Shown here: in pieces, positions 44,909-57,086 of the stretch
Layout of the letters: every line of letters starts with the position of its first letter
How positions within the stretch are numbered: the first letter of the stretch is position 1
Assembly: GCF_002878395.1 (NCBI RefSeq)
Contig: NC_061115.1
Coordinates: 215,045,921 to 215,109,920 of the forward strand
Length of the DNA stretch: 64,000 nt
Origin: Capsicum annuum
Lineage: Eukaryota; Streptophyta; Magnoliopsida; Solanales; Solanaceae
Reading direction: 5' to 3'
Notes under the pieces: model-generated
Seen by the model: only the letters and a program-made list of their open reading frames with translations
Database searches by the model: none
Told to the model about the DNA's origin: nothing
Program-made: the position numbers and the translations under genes

Positions 44909-47900
44909 TTAGTACCCCATAAGCCCAAACCTCTTGCAGGTTTGCCACAATGTTGTCGCATAAAAAGTCGTTGGCTCGGCCATTTCTGTGCCGGTCAGCA
45001 AACATTCGATGTGTGCAAGAGCGTGCGAGCCGCTCGTTTTAGCGGCATCATCATTTGGAAGGATCATTCCCTTGTTTCGACCTTCAAAATCCCATGATTT
45101 CTTCATCAATACTTTCTTTGGCAAATGATTCATCAGTTTACTCTCCCTCAACAAGATGGGAAACAGCACCATCAGTGGCTCCACGAGGAGAAAAAGATCG
45201 AAATCATTATAAACATTGATTTTTCCCTCCTCGAGTAGTATCTCAATAGCCCGATAATGCATGTCGTTCACGCTAATGCCGTGTGGATTTGGCCTGTCCC
45301 TCTAACATATTTTATCATTTGTTCTTCATCCAAGACCAATGTAGGAACTAGGAAATAAAGTCCCACGCCAAGGGCTGCCCTTCTCCATTGAGTTGATCAT
45401 ACCTATCCTTGAGTTTCTTGTAGAAGTTGAGGTCTATTATCCTATCGACAGTGTCATAAGATTTCTGGTACGTTAATTGTTTTTTCCTTATGAGGCAGAG
45501 AATTATGTCAATATTCTGTGAGATAAGAAGTCAATTTTTAAATAGGTTAGTAATTGTAAAGATGCAATGAATGGTCTATCTATTGCATAGGATTCTCTGA
45601 ATCAATAATCCAACATAACTTATGCAACAAATGGATAATAAGTTGCAACAGAACCACTACCAGTTGCACCAGTATACCCATATGTTGCAACAGATGTGAA
45701 ATCTGTTGTGTGGCTTCTTCTTCATGGGGTAGATTAGAAGGGCTAGTTTGGGAAAAGTAAACTTGCCTTGTCCTCATACGGTATACGTATATCAGTCATA
45801 GTTTGGAAGTCTTGGGGGAAAAGGGAGGCCTGGGGTAATCTGGTGCGCCTGGTTTGGCATTCTTGGCCTATCGCAGGTCTCTCTTCTCTTCGGCGCCAAG
45901 TCCCGCATATATGTCCACCTTTTTTATTGGTCCTTGAACTTCAACAGCTTTTGGAGAGAGAGGAATTGCAATTTTTTTTATTTTTGAGTGGAGAGTACGT
46001 ATCTAATTGCTTTTTTCTTTCTCCTAATCAACACTGTAGGATTGTGTAACTCCCTCACCTTATTGGATGGTATGACACACCTCTTGGATTTGAATTCCTC
46101 GATAGCTTTAGAGATAGCCTCTACTTTTTCAAAGAGTTTATCCTGTTTATCCTTGCACTTATCGCATTCGCAACGAGAACACGAAAGGTGAAGGGGGATA
46201 AGAGGGACCTGTGTAAGGGCGAAAGGGGTATTTTCAAACATATTTATTCTTTCTTGAGCATCAACATACCCATCATCATGATTGGTATAAGCATCAGCAT
46301 GCCTGCCACCAACACCAACAACTCCACCAGAAAAAGCACCCGGATCTGCCTTAGTAAAATGTTGGTCATGAAGAGCCTCAATATTAGGCTGACCTAGAGT
46401 AATATAAGAAGTCATCACCGACTCCTCCTCAGTAGGCACGATCCATGGATGCACAATCTATAAAAAAGAAAAAAAAGACAGATGCATTTAAATCATATAA
46501 TATAATAATTTTCACAGTTGGACAACATTTTAAAAAAAAAAAGACCCATCTGTTGCATAGTTTGCAGTATATGGTTAAAATCCGTTTGAGTCTGGTTCAG
46601 AGAAACAGAGCAATACATGGATAATCTGATGCAAAATATCAATCATCTGTTGCAACAGTTGCACAAGATGGGTAATCTGTTATACAACGATGATCTGTAC
46701 GTCACAACAAATGAACAATATGTTATCAAATTAAACATCTGTTGCATAATTTGCAGTAGATTGTTAATTTTTTAGGAGTCGTGTTTAGAGAATCAAAGCA
46801 ACAGATGGGTAATCTGATGCAAGATATACCCTATCGCAACAGATGTCCCATCTGGTGCATCAGATATAATATCTGTTGCACCAGATATAACATCTGTTCA
46901 ATATCTTTCTTATCTTTGAGTAGAATTACTTTACTAGAACAAGACGTACTGTAACATCCAGAGGGTTAAAGAGATCAGCCTCGTTAATATTGGTGTTACT
47001 CTTTGTAGTCAACCACCTAAACATCCTTGGATGAGAAACCTTATTCGTGTAATCCATTAACTGCTTTCGGAGGGAAAGAATGGCTTCAAATGCCCAAGCC
47101 TAAAAAATGTAAACAGAAAGTAAGCAAAAAAAAATACATTATAACTACATTCAACATAAATTAATGGATGAGTAAAATTAGTGATTAATTTTATCATGAA
47201 AGCCCAAGGAAAGCCGTCCCTGAGGATAGCTTTGTCAGTAAATATTGGACAGTCAAGTAGAAGTCGTCATATCCCCAGGGATAATTGTTGAATTTATCAA
47301 AATCCTTAGCACGCGCCAACAAATCATCTTCTATGACCTTGTTGACATCTCTTGCCAATATAACCGAATGGGCAAACCAAACTAAGCACAATTGCTCCTT
47401 GTACTACTCTAGTATGGTTTTATCCTTGAGATCTATCAACAAATCCGATGTTTTGTAGCCACGTCGAGCAATGTCAAACAACCCATCTATTTTTTCCTTG
47501 CATTTTCTTGCCTTGGATCTTTTGCGGGGTGGTGGTCCTTCTGGACGATGGCATCTCAAGCCTGTCACTATGGTAAACTCTTGCAAGCCAAAACAAACAG
47601 GCATACCACAGTAGTTGATCCAGATTTCATCCATTTTCGTTTTCCCCCCTCCTCCGGATCTTTATCATCCCCCGCGTGCTTGATCCTGCAGATTGAGAAA
47701 GCATCCAAAGCAGCTCTTCTTACAAAGTCCGCTTATGTTTTCGTTCTTCATAATTTTCATAAAATGTTCAAACTTTTTCCCCATCTAACATTTAAGTACA
47801 ATTTTACCAGTTAGTTATTTTCCTTCTGGGTCATTTATCGGCATCACAACTTGAAACCTATCAATACTAAAAGTTTTGATAGGATCATGCTGGGATGTCG

Positions 47901-48182
47901 ATATTAACCCATGCCCCATCGGTGATCTATTATCATCATGTTGATGATCATCCTCTCTCTTTCTCACTTTCTAATTCCTCCTCTTTCTCACTTTCATTTT
48001 CTTCATCACCATCTACAGACCCTTGTCCACCTCCCTCAACATTGTTTTCATATCTCTCCTCATCTTCACTTTTCCCTGACTAAGATTGTTCAGGAAGCTC
48101 CTCCGAATCCCTCTGTATTGTAGCCTTTTTTTGAGTGGTCAGACGTTGATCCACTTTCACTTTCTTTTCTTTTGGGAGACAT
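44909..48182 (-). pseudogene. DUF1985 / Ulp1-like protease gene of a transposon, decayed
   Basis: On the minus strand from ATG at 48182: a charged N-terminus (MSPKRKESESGSTSD), then an acidic region rich in Glu/Ser (about 47950-48090). A DUF1985 domain follows (CKKSCFGCFLNL; MDEIWINYCGMPVCFGLQEF; TIVTGLRC; LCLVWFAHSVILARDVNK; YPWGYDDFYLTVQYLL, down to 47194). A linker exon 46454-45978 has CSRCECDKCKDKQDKLFEKVEA. The Ulp1 (C48) part includes DTVDRIIDLNFYKKLKDRYD and NDMHYRAIEILLEEGKINVY. It ends with GRNKGMILPN, then SGSHALAHIECLLTGTEM (44909-45271). Several stops and shifts separate the pieces. At the place where homologues have CGS, this copy has SGS, so the catalytic Cys seems lost. Ulp1 proteases cleave SUMO. 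In plants, DUF1985-Ulp1 genes are mostly carried by transposons. Confidence 0.82.
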
Positions 48183-48244
48183 GTTTTACCTACTGACAAA
48201 GAAAAACAAAAATTACATTACAATTGATGTATGCATAGATTTTA

Positions 48245-48440
48245 AAAAATACATTACAAACACCACGAATATCAACACACCAATAGCCACCACCACAATC
48301 ACCACCAGCCAATGCCAACAAACAAACAAACACCACGAATACCTACACCACCGACAACCACCATAAACACCACCAACCAATTCCACCACCAGTGCCACCA
48401 CGATGACCATAAACACTACCACCACCATCAGCCAAGAATA
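48245..48440 (+). repeat. CCA/CAA-rich simple repeat
   Basis: This is an irregular run of CACCAC, CAACAC and CCACCA triplets, for example ACCACCACAATCACCACCAG. Open frames of Thr/His or Val/Gly repeats in it are artefacts. Confidence 0.85.
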
Positions 48441-48499
48441 CCACGACAGTCAATGGAACACTGCAACAGAAACTGGGGATTTCTCAAGTTCTTCCTATA

Positions 48500-48954
48500 A
48501 TTTTACCATCAAAACTCAAAATTGTAAACCCATTCTCGAAGATAATACAACTAAAAGTTTTATTTTTCATCATTAACTTAAATGCCCTTATTTTTTAGAA
48601 AAAAATAACAAATATAGAGCTCTTCTCAAACTTATTGCCTACCAAGACAAAGAAAATGACAGATACAAGCAAGAATGAAGTCAAAAATAACACCTATGTG
48701 GTCGGAAATGAGAAGAAAAGTAATCTGTTGTGGAGGGTTGAGCGAATTTGGAGTAGTTGTTGTATGTACTGTATTGTTGAGTGAGAATGAGAGAGAAAGA
48801 GAGAGATCTCAAGATTTGAAATGATGAAACATTTTGTATGGGTTGATTTGTATTTTGGAAAAGAATGACAAGTAGTTTTTAAAATATTAATTTGGTCCAA
48901 ATTGATCTTAATTATTTTTAAAATCATAAAATATATGCGTAATTTTTAACCCTC
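48500..48954. other. upstream side of the DUF1985/Ulp1-like gene, no feature assigned
   Basis: AT-rich sequence with a GAGAGAGAAAGAGAGAGATC tract near 48789. It may include the minus-strand promoter or leader, but there is no clear motif. Confidence 0.35.
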
Positions 48955-50925
48955 TCATCATGCAATTGCCAAAAGGGCAATTCAATTGAAATTGTATAAA
49001 AATAATTGAAGTTGTAGTTGATCGAGTACTCTAGGAGGTGACCCTGTGAAAACTCACCCCTAGTCCTAGATTAATCAATTTAGGTACTATTAGTTTAACA
49101 TATGAACTCAATTAAAATTGTAAAAAATAAATGTTCAACATGTTACATCAGATTTCTCATCTGTTGTAAATTATCAATCAGATTAGGTAACAACAGATTA
49201 TGAATCTGATGTAAATTATCAAACAGATTAAGTCATCTGTTGTGATAGATTACCCATCTGTTGTAAATTATTAAATGGATTGTCATATGTCGCAAAAAAT
49301 TACCCATATGTTGTAAATTATCAAATAGGCGTTGCCATCTGTTGTGGCTGACCCTATGAGAACTCACCCCTAGTCCTATATTAATTGATAATTTACCTTA
49401 TGAGAACTCACCCGTAGTCCTAGATTATTCAATCAAGGTATTAGTACCCTAGTCCTAGATTAATTAATTAGGGTATTAGTCTAACATATGAGGTAGTAAG
49501 AATTGGTTCAGCTCAGAGTTATTGATCGACGACTCTGGTCGGGAGGAACATAGTACCGTCTCATCATGCAATTGTCAAAAGACTCAATTAAAGTTGTAGT
49601 TGACCCTATGAGAACTCACATTCGATTAAGGTATTAGTCTAACATATGAACTCAATTGAATTATATATAAGCAAATGTTTAACCTATTGCAACAGATGTA
49701 TTTTCTGTTGTATCAAAACAAACAGATTATGTTATTGTTGCAATATATTACGCATCTGTTGTAAACTATCAAACAAATTACGTCATTTATTGCGAGAGAT
49801 CACAAATATGCTGTAAACTATCAAAAAGATTAAGTCATCTATTGCAACAGATTACCCATCTGTTATAAATTATCAAATAGATTAAGTCATATGTTGCAAT
49901 AGATTACCCATCTGTTATAAATTATCAAATAGGTATTGTCATCTATTATAGTTGACATTATGAGAACTCACACCTAGTCCTAGATTAGTCAATTAAGGTA
50001 TTAGTTGAATATATGAGGTAGTAAGAATCGGTTCAGCTCAGAGTGATCGATTGACGACTCTGGTCGGGAGGAACACAGTACCGTCTCATCATGCAATTGA
50101 CAAAAGACTCAATTGAAGGTGTGGTTGGCCCTATGAGAAATCACATTTGATTAAGGTATTAGTCTAACATATGAACTCAATTGAATTATATATAAAAAAA
50201 TATTCAACCTGTTGCAACAGATGTATTTTCTGTTGGATCAAATCAAATAGATTATGTTATCTGTTGTAACATATTACATATTTGTTGCAAGCTATCAAAT
50301 AGATTACGTTATTTTTTGCGATAGATCACGAATCTGTTGTAAACTATCAAACGGATTAAGTCATCTGTTGCAACAGATTACCCATCTATTGTAAATTATC
50401 AAATGGATTAAGTCATATATTGCAATAGATTACCCATCTGTTGTAAATTATCAAATAGGCATTGTCATCTATTGTAGTTGACATTATGAGAACTCACCCT
50501 TAGTCCTAGATTAATCAATTAAAGTATTAGTCTAACATATGAGGTAGTAAGAATCGGCTCGGCTCAGAGTGATGGATCGACGACTCTGGTCGAGAGAAAC
50601 GCAGTACCGTCTCATCATGCAATTGCCAAAAGACTCAATTAAAGTTGTATTTGACCCTATAAGAACTCACATTCAATTAAGGTATTAGTCTAATATATGA
50701 ACTCAATTGAAATTATATATAAGCAAATTTTCAATATGTTGCAACAGATGTCTTTTTTGTTGGATCAAATCAAACAGATTAGGTAATCTGTTGCAACATA
50801 TTACGCATCTGTTGTAAAATATCAAATAGATTATGTCATTTGTTACGACAGATCACAAATCTTTTGTAAACTATCAAACAGATTAAGTCATCTATTGCAC
50901 TTAAATATTTTTAGATCCTTTTTTA
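48955..50925. repeat. tandem repeat with 526-bp higher-order unit, ~4 copies
   Basis: CATCATGCAATTG.CAAAAG occurs at about 48957, 49563, 50089 and 50615. The last two intervals are exactly 526 bp and the first is about 606 bp. Each unit contains CCTAGTCCTAGATTAATCAA, TATTAGTCTAACATATGA and CGACTCTGGTCGGGAGGAAC. It also contains five or six AACAGAT/ATCTGTTG motifs about 42 bp apart (TTACCCATCTGTTGTAAATT). It is a minisatellite nested in a satellite. No coding capacity. Confidence 0.9.
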
Positions 50926-52690
50926 TAAAGCAATTTAGGTATTTTTGTCCGAGATAAAATAGTTAAAATACTAAGGCGGTAAAAAATTTTACTCGGTACT
51001 ACTTGGATAACTCAAAAATCTCCTGAGTGAGTAGTCTTATCTGGTCTTTTCAATGCCACTGTCTCCTCATGCCCCTCAAAAGTTATTAATGAATATTTAA
51101 AAATCCCCATATCTAGAACTTCTCTCTCCTTCAGCCATAAAGTAGTCTAGACCTCGACTCATCACTCTTCTTTATTCTTTATTCTTTATTCTCAATTATC
51201 TTTGTTGTTTCCTTTTTTTCTCTCTTTTCTCTCTTCTTTTGAATGAGGATCCTTTAGGATCTCAACCAATCAATATCTTTTCTCGACTGAACTGGATGTT
51301 CTGATCTATTTACTTTTTGACATTGCAGGTATGGTTCACTGTTGCTCTTTTCATCTCGTCTTCTTTTTTGTATGTTATTTAAATTAGATATTTACATCTG
51401 TTGCTATTAATGATTTACCCATTGCCAGTTTCCTATTTATTGAGAAAATTGAAGGAAAGGTGACTTTTAAGTCTTGAATGAACGAACCGTTGTTTTTATT
51501 AAAATATGAAAAAAAAAAAGACATCTATTGGGAGAACTTGAAAAGCCCTGTTATCAATATAGTTTTTTTTTATGTCTTTTGTTTGGTACTTTGGTGGTGC
51601 TGTTGTTGGGGTTGGTGGTTGTGTTGGAACATATGATGTTTTTGTTGTGGATGGTGTTGGAATATATGGTGTTGTTTTGTTTGTTTCTTTGTTGTTCATG
51701 CTGTTGTTGGTGGTGTTGCAAGAGTTTCCTCAACTATTGCAACTGATGAATCAGCTGTTGGAACAAATGGAGCAACTGTTTGAAGAAATCAAACCAGTAG
51801 CAAGGCTGGTTTGATTTATTCCAACAGATGACCCATATGTTGCAACATGTCATCCATTCTTTGCAAACGATGCCTCATCGGTTGAATAGATGGGTAACCT
51901 GTTGCATCATATTGGTCATCTATTGATTCACTCAATTTTGTCTTACCCTTTTATAATGTTCTTTTTGTTCTCTTGTTTGTCATTAAATGTATTTCTCTTG
52001 TTTGCAGACAAAAAAAAGTGAAATTGGATCCACTTTTGCTCGGCCACCATTAAAGGCTAGAGTAAAGATGGGTTCGGAGGAATAATATACTTGCAGATGG
52101 AACCACTTCATATGTGGGAGGTATGTATTACTGATCAACCTATCATGAAAACACACATCCAGTACAATGATTTTGTGAATGTTTGTTCTTTACTTACTAG
52201 GCATTAATCCTTGAAACAAGAAATGACATTTTACAGTTAAGATTGTTAGGTTCGAACTGGTAAGGCTGAGGGACCAAGACGGTGGTATCTATACCGCGTT
52301 ACAATTTAATGACGATTCATGCTCATGTTTTTGTGTCAAGTTTGGGGAAAGGTTTAAGTTTTTGACGGCAGTGTAAATATCCAATAGTGATTGGACCGGT
52401 TTAAATAGTGCAATGGACTTGTTGAAAGACCTTCGAAGCCTCGCACTGCAACAAACAACAATAGATCTAATAGAAATTTTTCTGGTCCAAATTTATATGG
52501 ATGGGTTATTAGAGGAGACTATTATTCTGCAGAAGGTGTTTGGAGAAAACCTGTATGGGCAGAGAGAGGTTGAAAAGGACATATATCATCTCAGTTCTTG
52601 TTTAAGAGGACACACAGGGTCGGAAGGAAAGTGTAACGAAATTAGCTTATGAAATTGTCATGAAAAATGAAAAAACAGGATGAGATGCGA
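50926..52690 (+). other. transposon-derived sequence with unassigned reading frames
   Basis: From about 51140 there is a leader-like pyrimidine-rich stretch (TTCTTTATTCTTTATTCTC) and TGACATTGCAG, a possible acceptor. An 80-codon frame (51572-51814) has a Gly/Val-rich hydrophobic half and ends LLQLMNQLLEQMEQLFEEI, a possible membrane segment plus short coiled coil. A 79-codon frame at 52413-52652 (MDLLKDLRSLALQQ) is not recognised. These may be remains of another transposon gene. Confidence 0.35.
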
Positions 52691-53018
52691 ATGTGAAAGT
52701 GTATCCAAAAATGAAAATCCATCAGTCGTTGAAAAAAAAGAATAATGGTCAAGAGGAATTGAGCTAGTCATTAAGACCACGCTCGCTAGTTGCATTCTCG
52801 AGCAAAGTGTCCAGCTCCAATCCTGTTGACCATTTTTTTTCATCGACTGGCGGATTTTTATATTTTGATACACTTCCCATTTCTGAGTGTCAGAGAATCA
52901 GTCTCAAATATGACTCCCACATAACTTTTTGAAATACAATACTCTATAACTTTCTTTAAAGCAAGTGCCTCTACCTCTATGTTTGTAGTCTCACCCACAC
53001 TTCTAGCTTTTGCAAATA

Positions 53019-54190
53019 TCAAATATCCCCTTTCATTTCTGAGGTAAAAAAAGCTAAAGCTCCTATCCTGGGGTTACCTTTACAGGCCCCATCTGTATTA
53101 CATTTAATCTTACCCCTCTCTGGAAAAGCCCATATGATACTATGACAGTGTAATCTAGGCTTATAACTCTGGAGAATAGAGATAATATTTGTCCAGCTTT
53201 CTTTACCAATCTTCAACCATGGAAACAAAAACTTGATCACCTTTTTAATCATGTCTTGCACCTGCCATACCATCTGTGTAAATGAGATGCTATCTCCATG
53301 TTTTATCCGATTTCTCCTTCTCCACGAACACCACATGATAATTGCTGCATTACCCTTCATACTCCTTCTATCTTGGGATTCCATCTTATGGTCCACCATG
53401 TATGAATTAGCTGATGCATATCCATATCTTCAATATTAATGCCTGCAAAAAAAGCAAACAGCTTCCATAGCTTTTCAGCTATGGGAGATGTTAGAAAAAT
53501 ATGTTCCACTGTTTCCTCTTTGTTTGTTTCACAGCACTAACACCTTGAAACAAGATTAATTCTCATATTTTTCAGTACATTATCAGTGGCAATCCTTCTT
53601 TTCCAAACTCTCCACATAAAAAAGTTAACCTTGAAAGGTATCCCCTTAGCCCAGATGGTCTGATATTCTTCCTTTCTTTCTCTTTTACTTCTCAAATTAT
53701 CCCAAGCAGTAAAATTTCCTTGATTGTTTTCAGTCCACCAAGGAATGTCATCACACTTATATCGATGAGGTACTTTGATGTTTTGCATGATAAATATCAC
53801 CATCTCTTCTGAAAGTTTATTCCAGTCCAATTATCATATCAAAAGGTTGATATTAACCATTTTTCTCCACATATGTGAGATATTAAAACCTCTTGCCATC
53901 GTTGGATGATGTTTCTTGCAATATTTGTTCCACATGAGCTCTGTCTATAAAGAAGGGGTGGAGGTTCTAAAATTCCACCAGAGCTTAGCGTTTAAAACTT
54001 TGGACACAGTATTTAAATACCTAAAATCAATACCCCCTTCCTCTTTGGGAAAACACATATTTTCCCAAGAAATCCAATGTTTATTTCTAGCTCTAGTAGT
54101 ATTTGCCCAAACGAATTTAGCAAATATCTTATGAAGCTGATTAATAACACTTAGAGAAGGACTCATAGCAGAAAGAAGGTAGATAGGCAT
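53019..54190 (-). pseudogene. LINE post-RT region: zf-RVT and RNase H-like remnants
   Basis: It begins MPIYLLSAMSPSLSVINQLH and KHWISWENMCFPKEEGGIDF (54190-53945), the conserved post-RT stretch. The zf-RVT piece reads WAKGIPFKVNFFMWRVWKRR (53830-53537). WCSWRRRNRIKHGDSISFTQ and IKCNTDGACKGNPRIGALAF (53399-53019) follow; the latter is the first RNase H block, with its Asp. Later RNase H blocks continue in other frames to about 52870. Confidence 0.83.
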
Positions 54191-54239
54191 AGATTACAGG
54201 ACATTAGCAGTTAAAATATATCTTCCTCCAAAAGATAAT

Positions 54240-55870
54240 AACTTATGTTGCCATAAGCTCAATCTCTTCACCACTTTCTTTACCAGATCCTAAAAAAAGC
54301 CTTCTTCTTTCTTCCATAGTATATTGGACATCCCAAATAAGTAAAAGGAAAAGGCTCTTTATTAATACCAGTAATTCTTTTGACCAAGCCACCAATTCCA
54401 ATTGGGGTCTTCTTATGAATATAGAATAGGCTTTCTCCAAATTGATCATTTGACCTGAAATATTTTCATAATCTCTAAGAACCCTTATCATCTTCTTGAT
54501 AGACCCTGGATGCCCTAAACTAAAAAGAATGGTGTCATCTGTATATGAAAGATAGTTGATTTGAGGACTCCATCTAGGTAACCCATATTCAATAAAGAGA
54601 GGATCTTCATAAAGCTTGTTTAAGCTTCTTGATAAAACCTCTACAGCAATGATGAATGGAGTTGGAGATAAAAGGTCTCCCTATTTTAGACCCTTAGAAG
54701 AATGAAAGAAACCAAAGGACTGGCTATTAATCAACACAGAATATCAATTATTACTTATCAGCCTCACCACCATGTCAATGATCCTTTCTGAGAAGCCAAA
54801 CTTCCTTAACACCTTGACCAAATATTTCCAAGACACTCTGTCATAAGCCTTAGCCATATCTAAATTCACCACAACATTATGATTCTTCTTTCTGATATTT
54901 ATATCCCTAATAATCTCTTGTGCTAGCAAAACATTTTCTAGGAAAAACTGCAACCATCCTTTCATAACGAATCCTAGAGATGATCTTATTTATAAAATTG
55001 CAAAGATTAATTGGTCTTAAATTACCAAAAGTCTTTACAATTTATTTCTTAGGAATCAACACAAAATTTGTATGAATGACATACCTTAGGAGTTCTTGAT
55101 CACTGAAAAAGCTTTAACCACATTTGATATATATTCTCCAATCACATCCCAACTAGCTTGGAAGAATTTACTTGAGAAGTCATCCAGACCACAAGCACTT
55201 TTTCTATTTAAAGCAAAAACAACCTGTTTCACTTCATCTAAAGTAGGTAATCCCTCCATTTGATCATTTTGACTTTGAGTAATCATATTTAGGATAGACT
55301 GTAACAGCTCATTATCAATGTCCTCCTGAGATTGTTTGAATTGATCATTAAAGAACGTTACTGCCTCTTCTCCAATATTCTGAGTTATATTAACCACATC
55401 TCCCTGCTTAGTTTGAATTTCCCTAAACTATATCTTCCTTCTCTTTCCTTTTACATAAGCATGAAAAGATTTGGTATTCTTTTCTCCTTCTGTAAACCAC
55501 TCCATCCCTGCCTTCTGTCTCCAAAACTCTTCTTCAATATGCAGATATCTCTTTAAATCAGCTTCTACTTTATTGAGATGCATTCTATTTTCCTCTGATG
55601 GGTTTATTTCCAACTGAACTTCCTTGGCCTTGATTAAGTTCTCCAAAGTATAAATTTTTTGAAAACATTACCAAAAGTCATCTTATTCCATTCCGCTAAA
55701 GCCTTCTTGACACTCCTCATCTTATGATGAACTATAATGAAAGGAGAACCACTTTCTTCCACCACCCAAGCCTCTTTAATAATTTGCAGAAAGTCCTTAT
55801 GCTGCATCCAGAAGTTCAAAAATCTAAAAGGCTTTATAACATGCTTCTGGGAATCATCACAAGACACATG
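54240..55870 (-). pseudogene. LINE reverse transcriptase region
   Basis: Blocks in order: FNDQFKQSQEDIDNELLQSI and KQVVFALNRKSACGLDDFSS with FFQASWDVIG (55086-55397), then FLENVLLAQEIIRDINIRKK and VVVNLDMAKAYDRVSWKYL (54744-54965). The catalytic block reads SYTDDTILF (about 54535) rather than SYADDTILF. After it comes YENISGQMINLEKAYSIF (54430-54491). The second catalytic Asp pair is retained but frames are interrupted at several points. Confidence 0.85.
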
Positions 55871-55895
55871 AAGAGGAGCATTATCTTATCCTTGT

Positions 55896-56549
55896 CTAAT
55901 CAGATGGTTTAAATTCACTGTTTGGCAACAGTTGCATAAACTCATTATTCCTCAACACTCTATCTATCCTTTTGAAAATACAATCTTCATGGATTCTCCC
56001 ATTCCACCAGGTATACAAAGTACCAGTAAACTTCAATTTTTTAAGACCATAAGAAGAAACACAGTTAGCAAAATCAATCATCTCCTGCTGAGAGACTGAC
56101 AGCCCACCCATTTTTTTTGAATCATTCAAAATAACATTGAAATATCCACCTACCATCCAAGGAACATGAGTTTGTTCAGATAAACTTTCTAAATATTTCC
56201 AAAGTTTAATTCTATCCAAAGCACTGCATCTTGTATAGACTGCAGTAATTACAAACTCCTCAGTAGACCCTTTAAGCTTGAAGGTAATAGTTAACTGTTG
56301 AATAGAATTTGTAGAACTCTTTTCCTCCCAATTATCTTCCCGAAACACCCAAATTTTAGAAGAACAATTCACTTTTGCATTAGGCAATTCTATCCTCCTC
56401 CTATAATTCTCTATCTCAGTTGGGCTTTGAAAAGGTTCTAGTATAGCAATGTATGAATATTGATGTCTCCTGTGTAGATCAATTAACCTCTCAAAAGATT
56501 TTTGAGATTTAACAGATCTAATATTCCAAAATAAAACTATATTAATCAT
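55896..56549 (-). pseudogene. LINE AP-type endonuclease domain
   Basis: This 217-codon frame starts MINIVLFWNIRSVKS, where the usual form is LAWNCRG, and continues IAILEPFQSP. It has VITAVYTRCSALDRIKLW and PWMVGGYFNVILNDSKKMGG, where active copies read GDFN. It ends with IDRVLRNNEF. The Asp of GDFN is replaced by Tyr, which should abolish nicking. It is the longest intact piece of the element. Confidence 0.88.
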
Positions 56550-57086
56550 TGATCACAAGTATGCGATGACCCCTTCTTCCTCCTTGTATTTATTTGTGAC
56601 TGAGGTAAGTTTAAATTCCCTCTTTCTTATTTTTAGCTTTGAGGTTCCCCATTTGCCTTGGTGATAATCACCATCCTAAAAAATATGCTCTACATTAAGG
56701 TCAATACTTTCATCTTCTTTTGTATTCTGCTTCTCAACCTTATCTGCTGCTGACAGGGAACTTATCTTTGGGGTTGCTGCTCTTGCAGCTGGATTTTCTA
56801 TCTGAGCTTGCTAATCCTTTTCTGATGGATGCAATTGCTCAGGACCGTTATCATCTGAAACTTCATTCTCTTCATTACCTCCTTTGGCATTTATCTCTTG
56901 AGATTCTCCCGTATTATCTTTCTCCCATTCGTCAGAACCTTTTGTTGCATTATCTTATTGTGCTGCATTGTTCGTCATACTCTAGGAATCTTGTTGTTTA
57001 TCCGAGATGCTGGATTCTCCCATGTGCTCCACATTGGTATTATCTTGTACCTTCTACTTTTCTTTCTTTGCACTTGCTTGAGCCTC

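Larger units (their letters stand above)
43640..51925. repeat. interspersed AACAGAT / ATCTGTTG palindromic motif family
   Basis: Variants of CTGTTGCAACAGAT and its halves (CAACAGATG, CATCTGTTG, TTGCAACAGATAAACTATCT) cluster at 43640-43890, 44560-44780, 45610-45710, 46545-46900, 49140-50905 and 51730-51920. They are absent from the gene-like blocks between. Consecutive motifs are usually 20-45 bp apart and alternate in orientation. They sit in the introns and flanks of the GRF and Ulp1-like pseudogenes, so they look like part of one transposon family. Their function is unknown to me. Confidence 0.85.

Noticed and set aside
48213..48428. Val-rich membrane-like frame and its antisense Thr/His-rich frame
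   Set aside because: Both derive from CCA/CAA simple repeats.
43640..50905. Regular short repeats with near-constant spacing as a CRISPR-like array
   Set aside because: The motifs are degenerate, alternate in orientation and lie in plant transposon DNA. There are no cas genes and the organism is a eukaryote.
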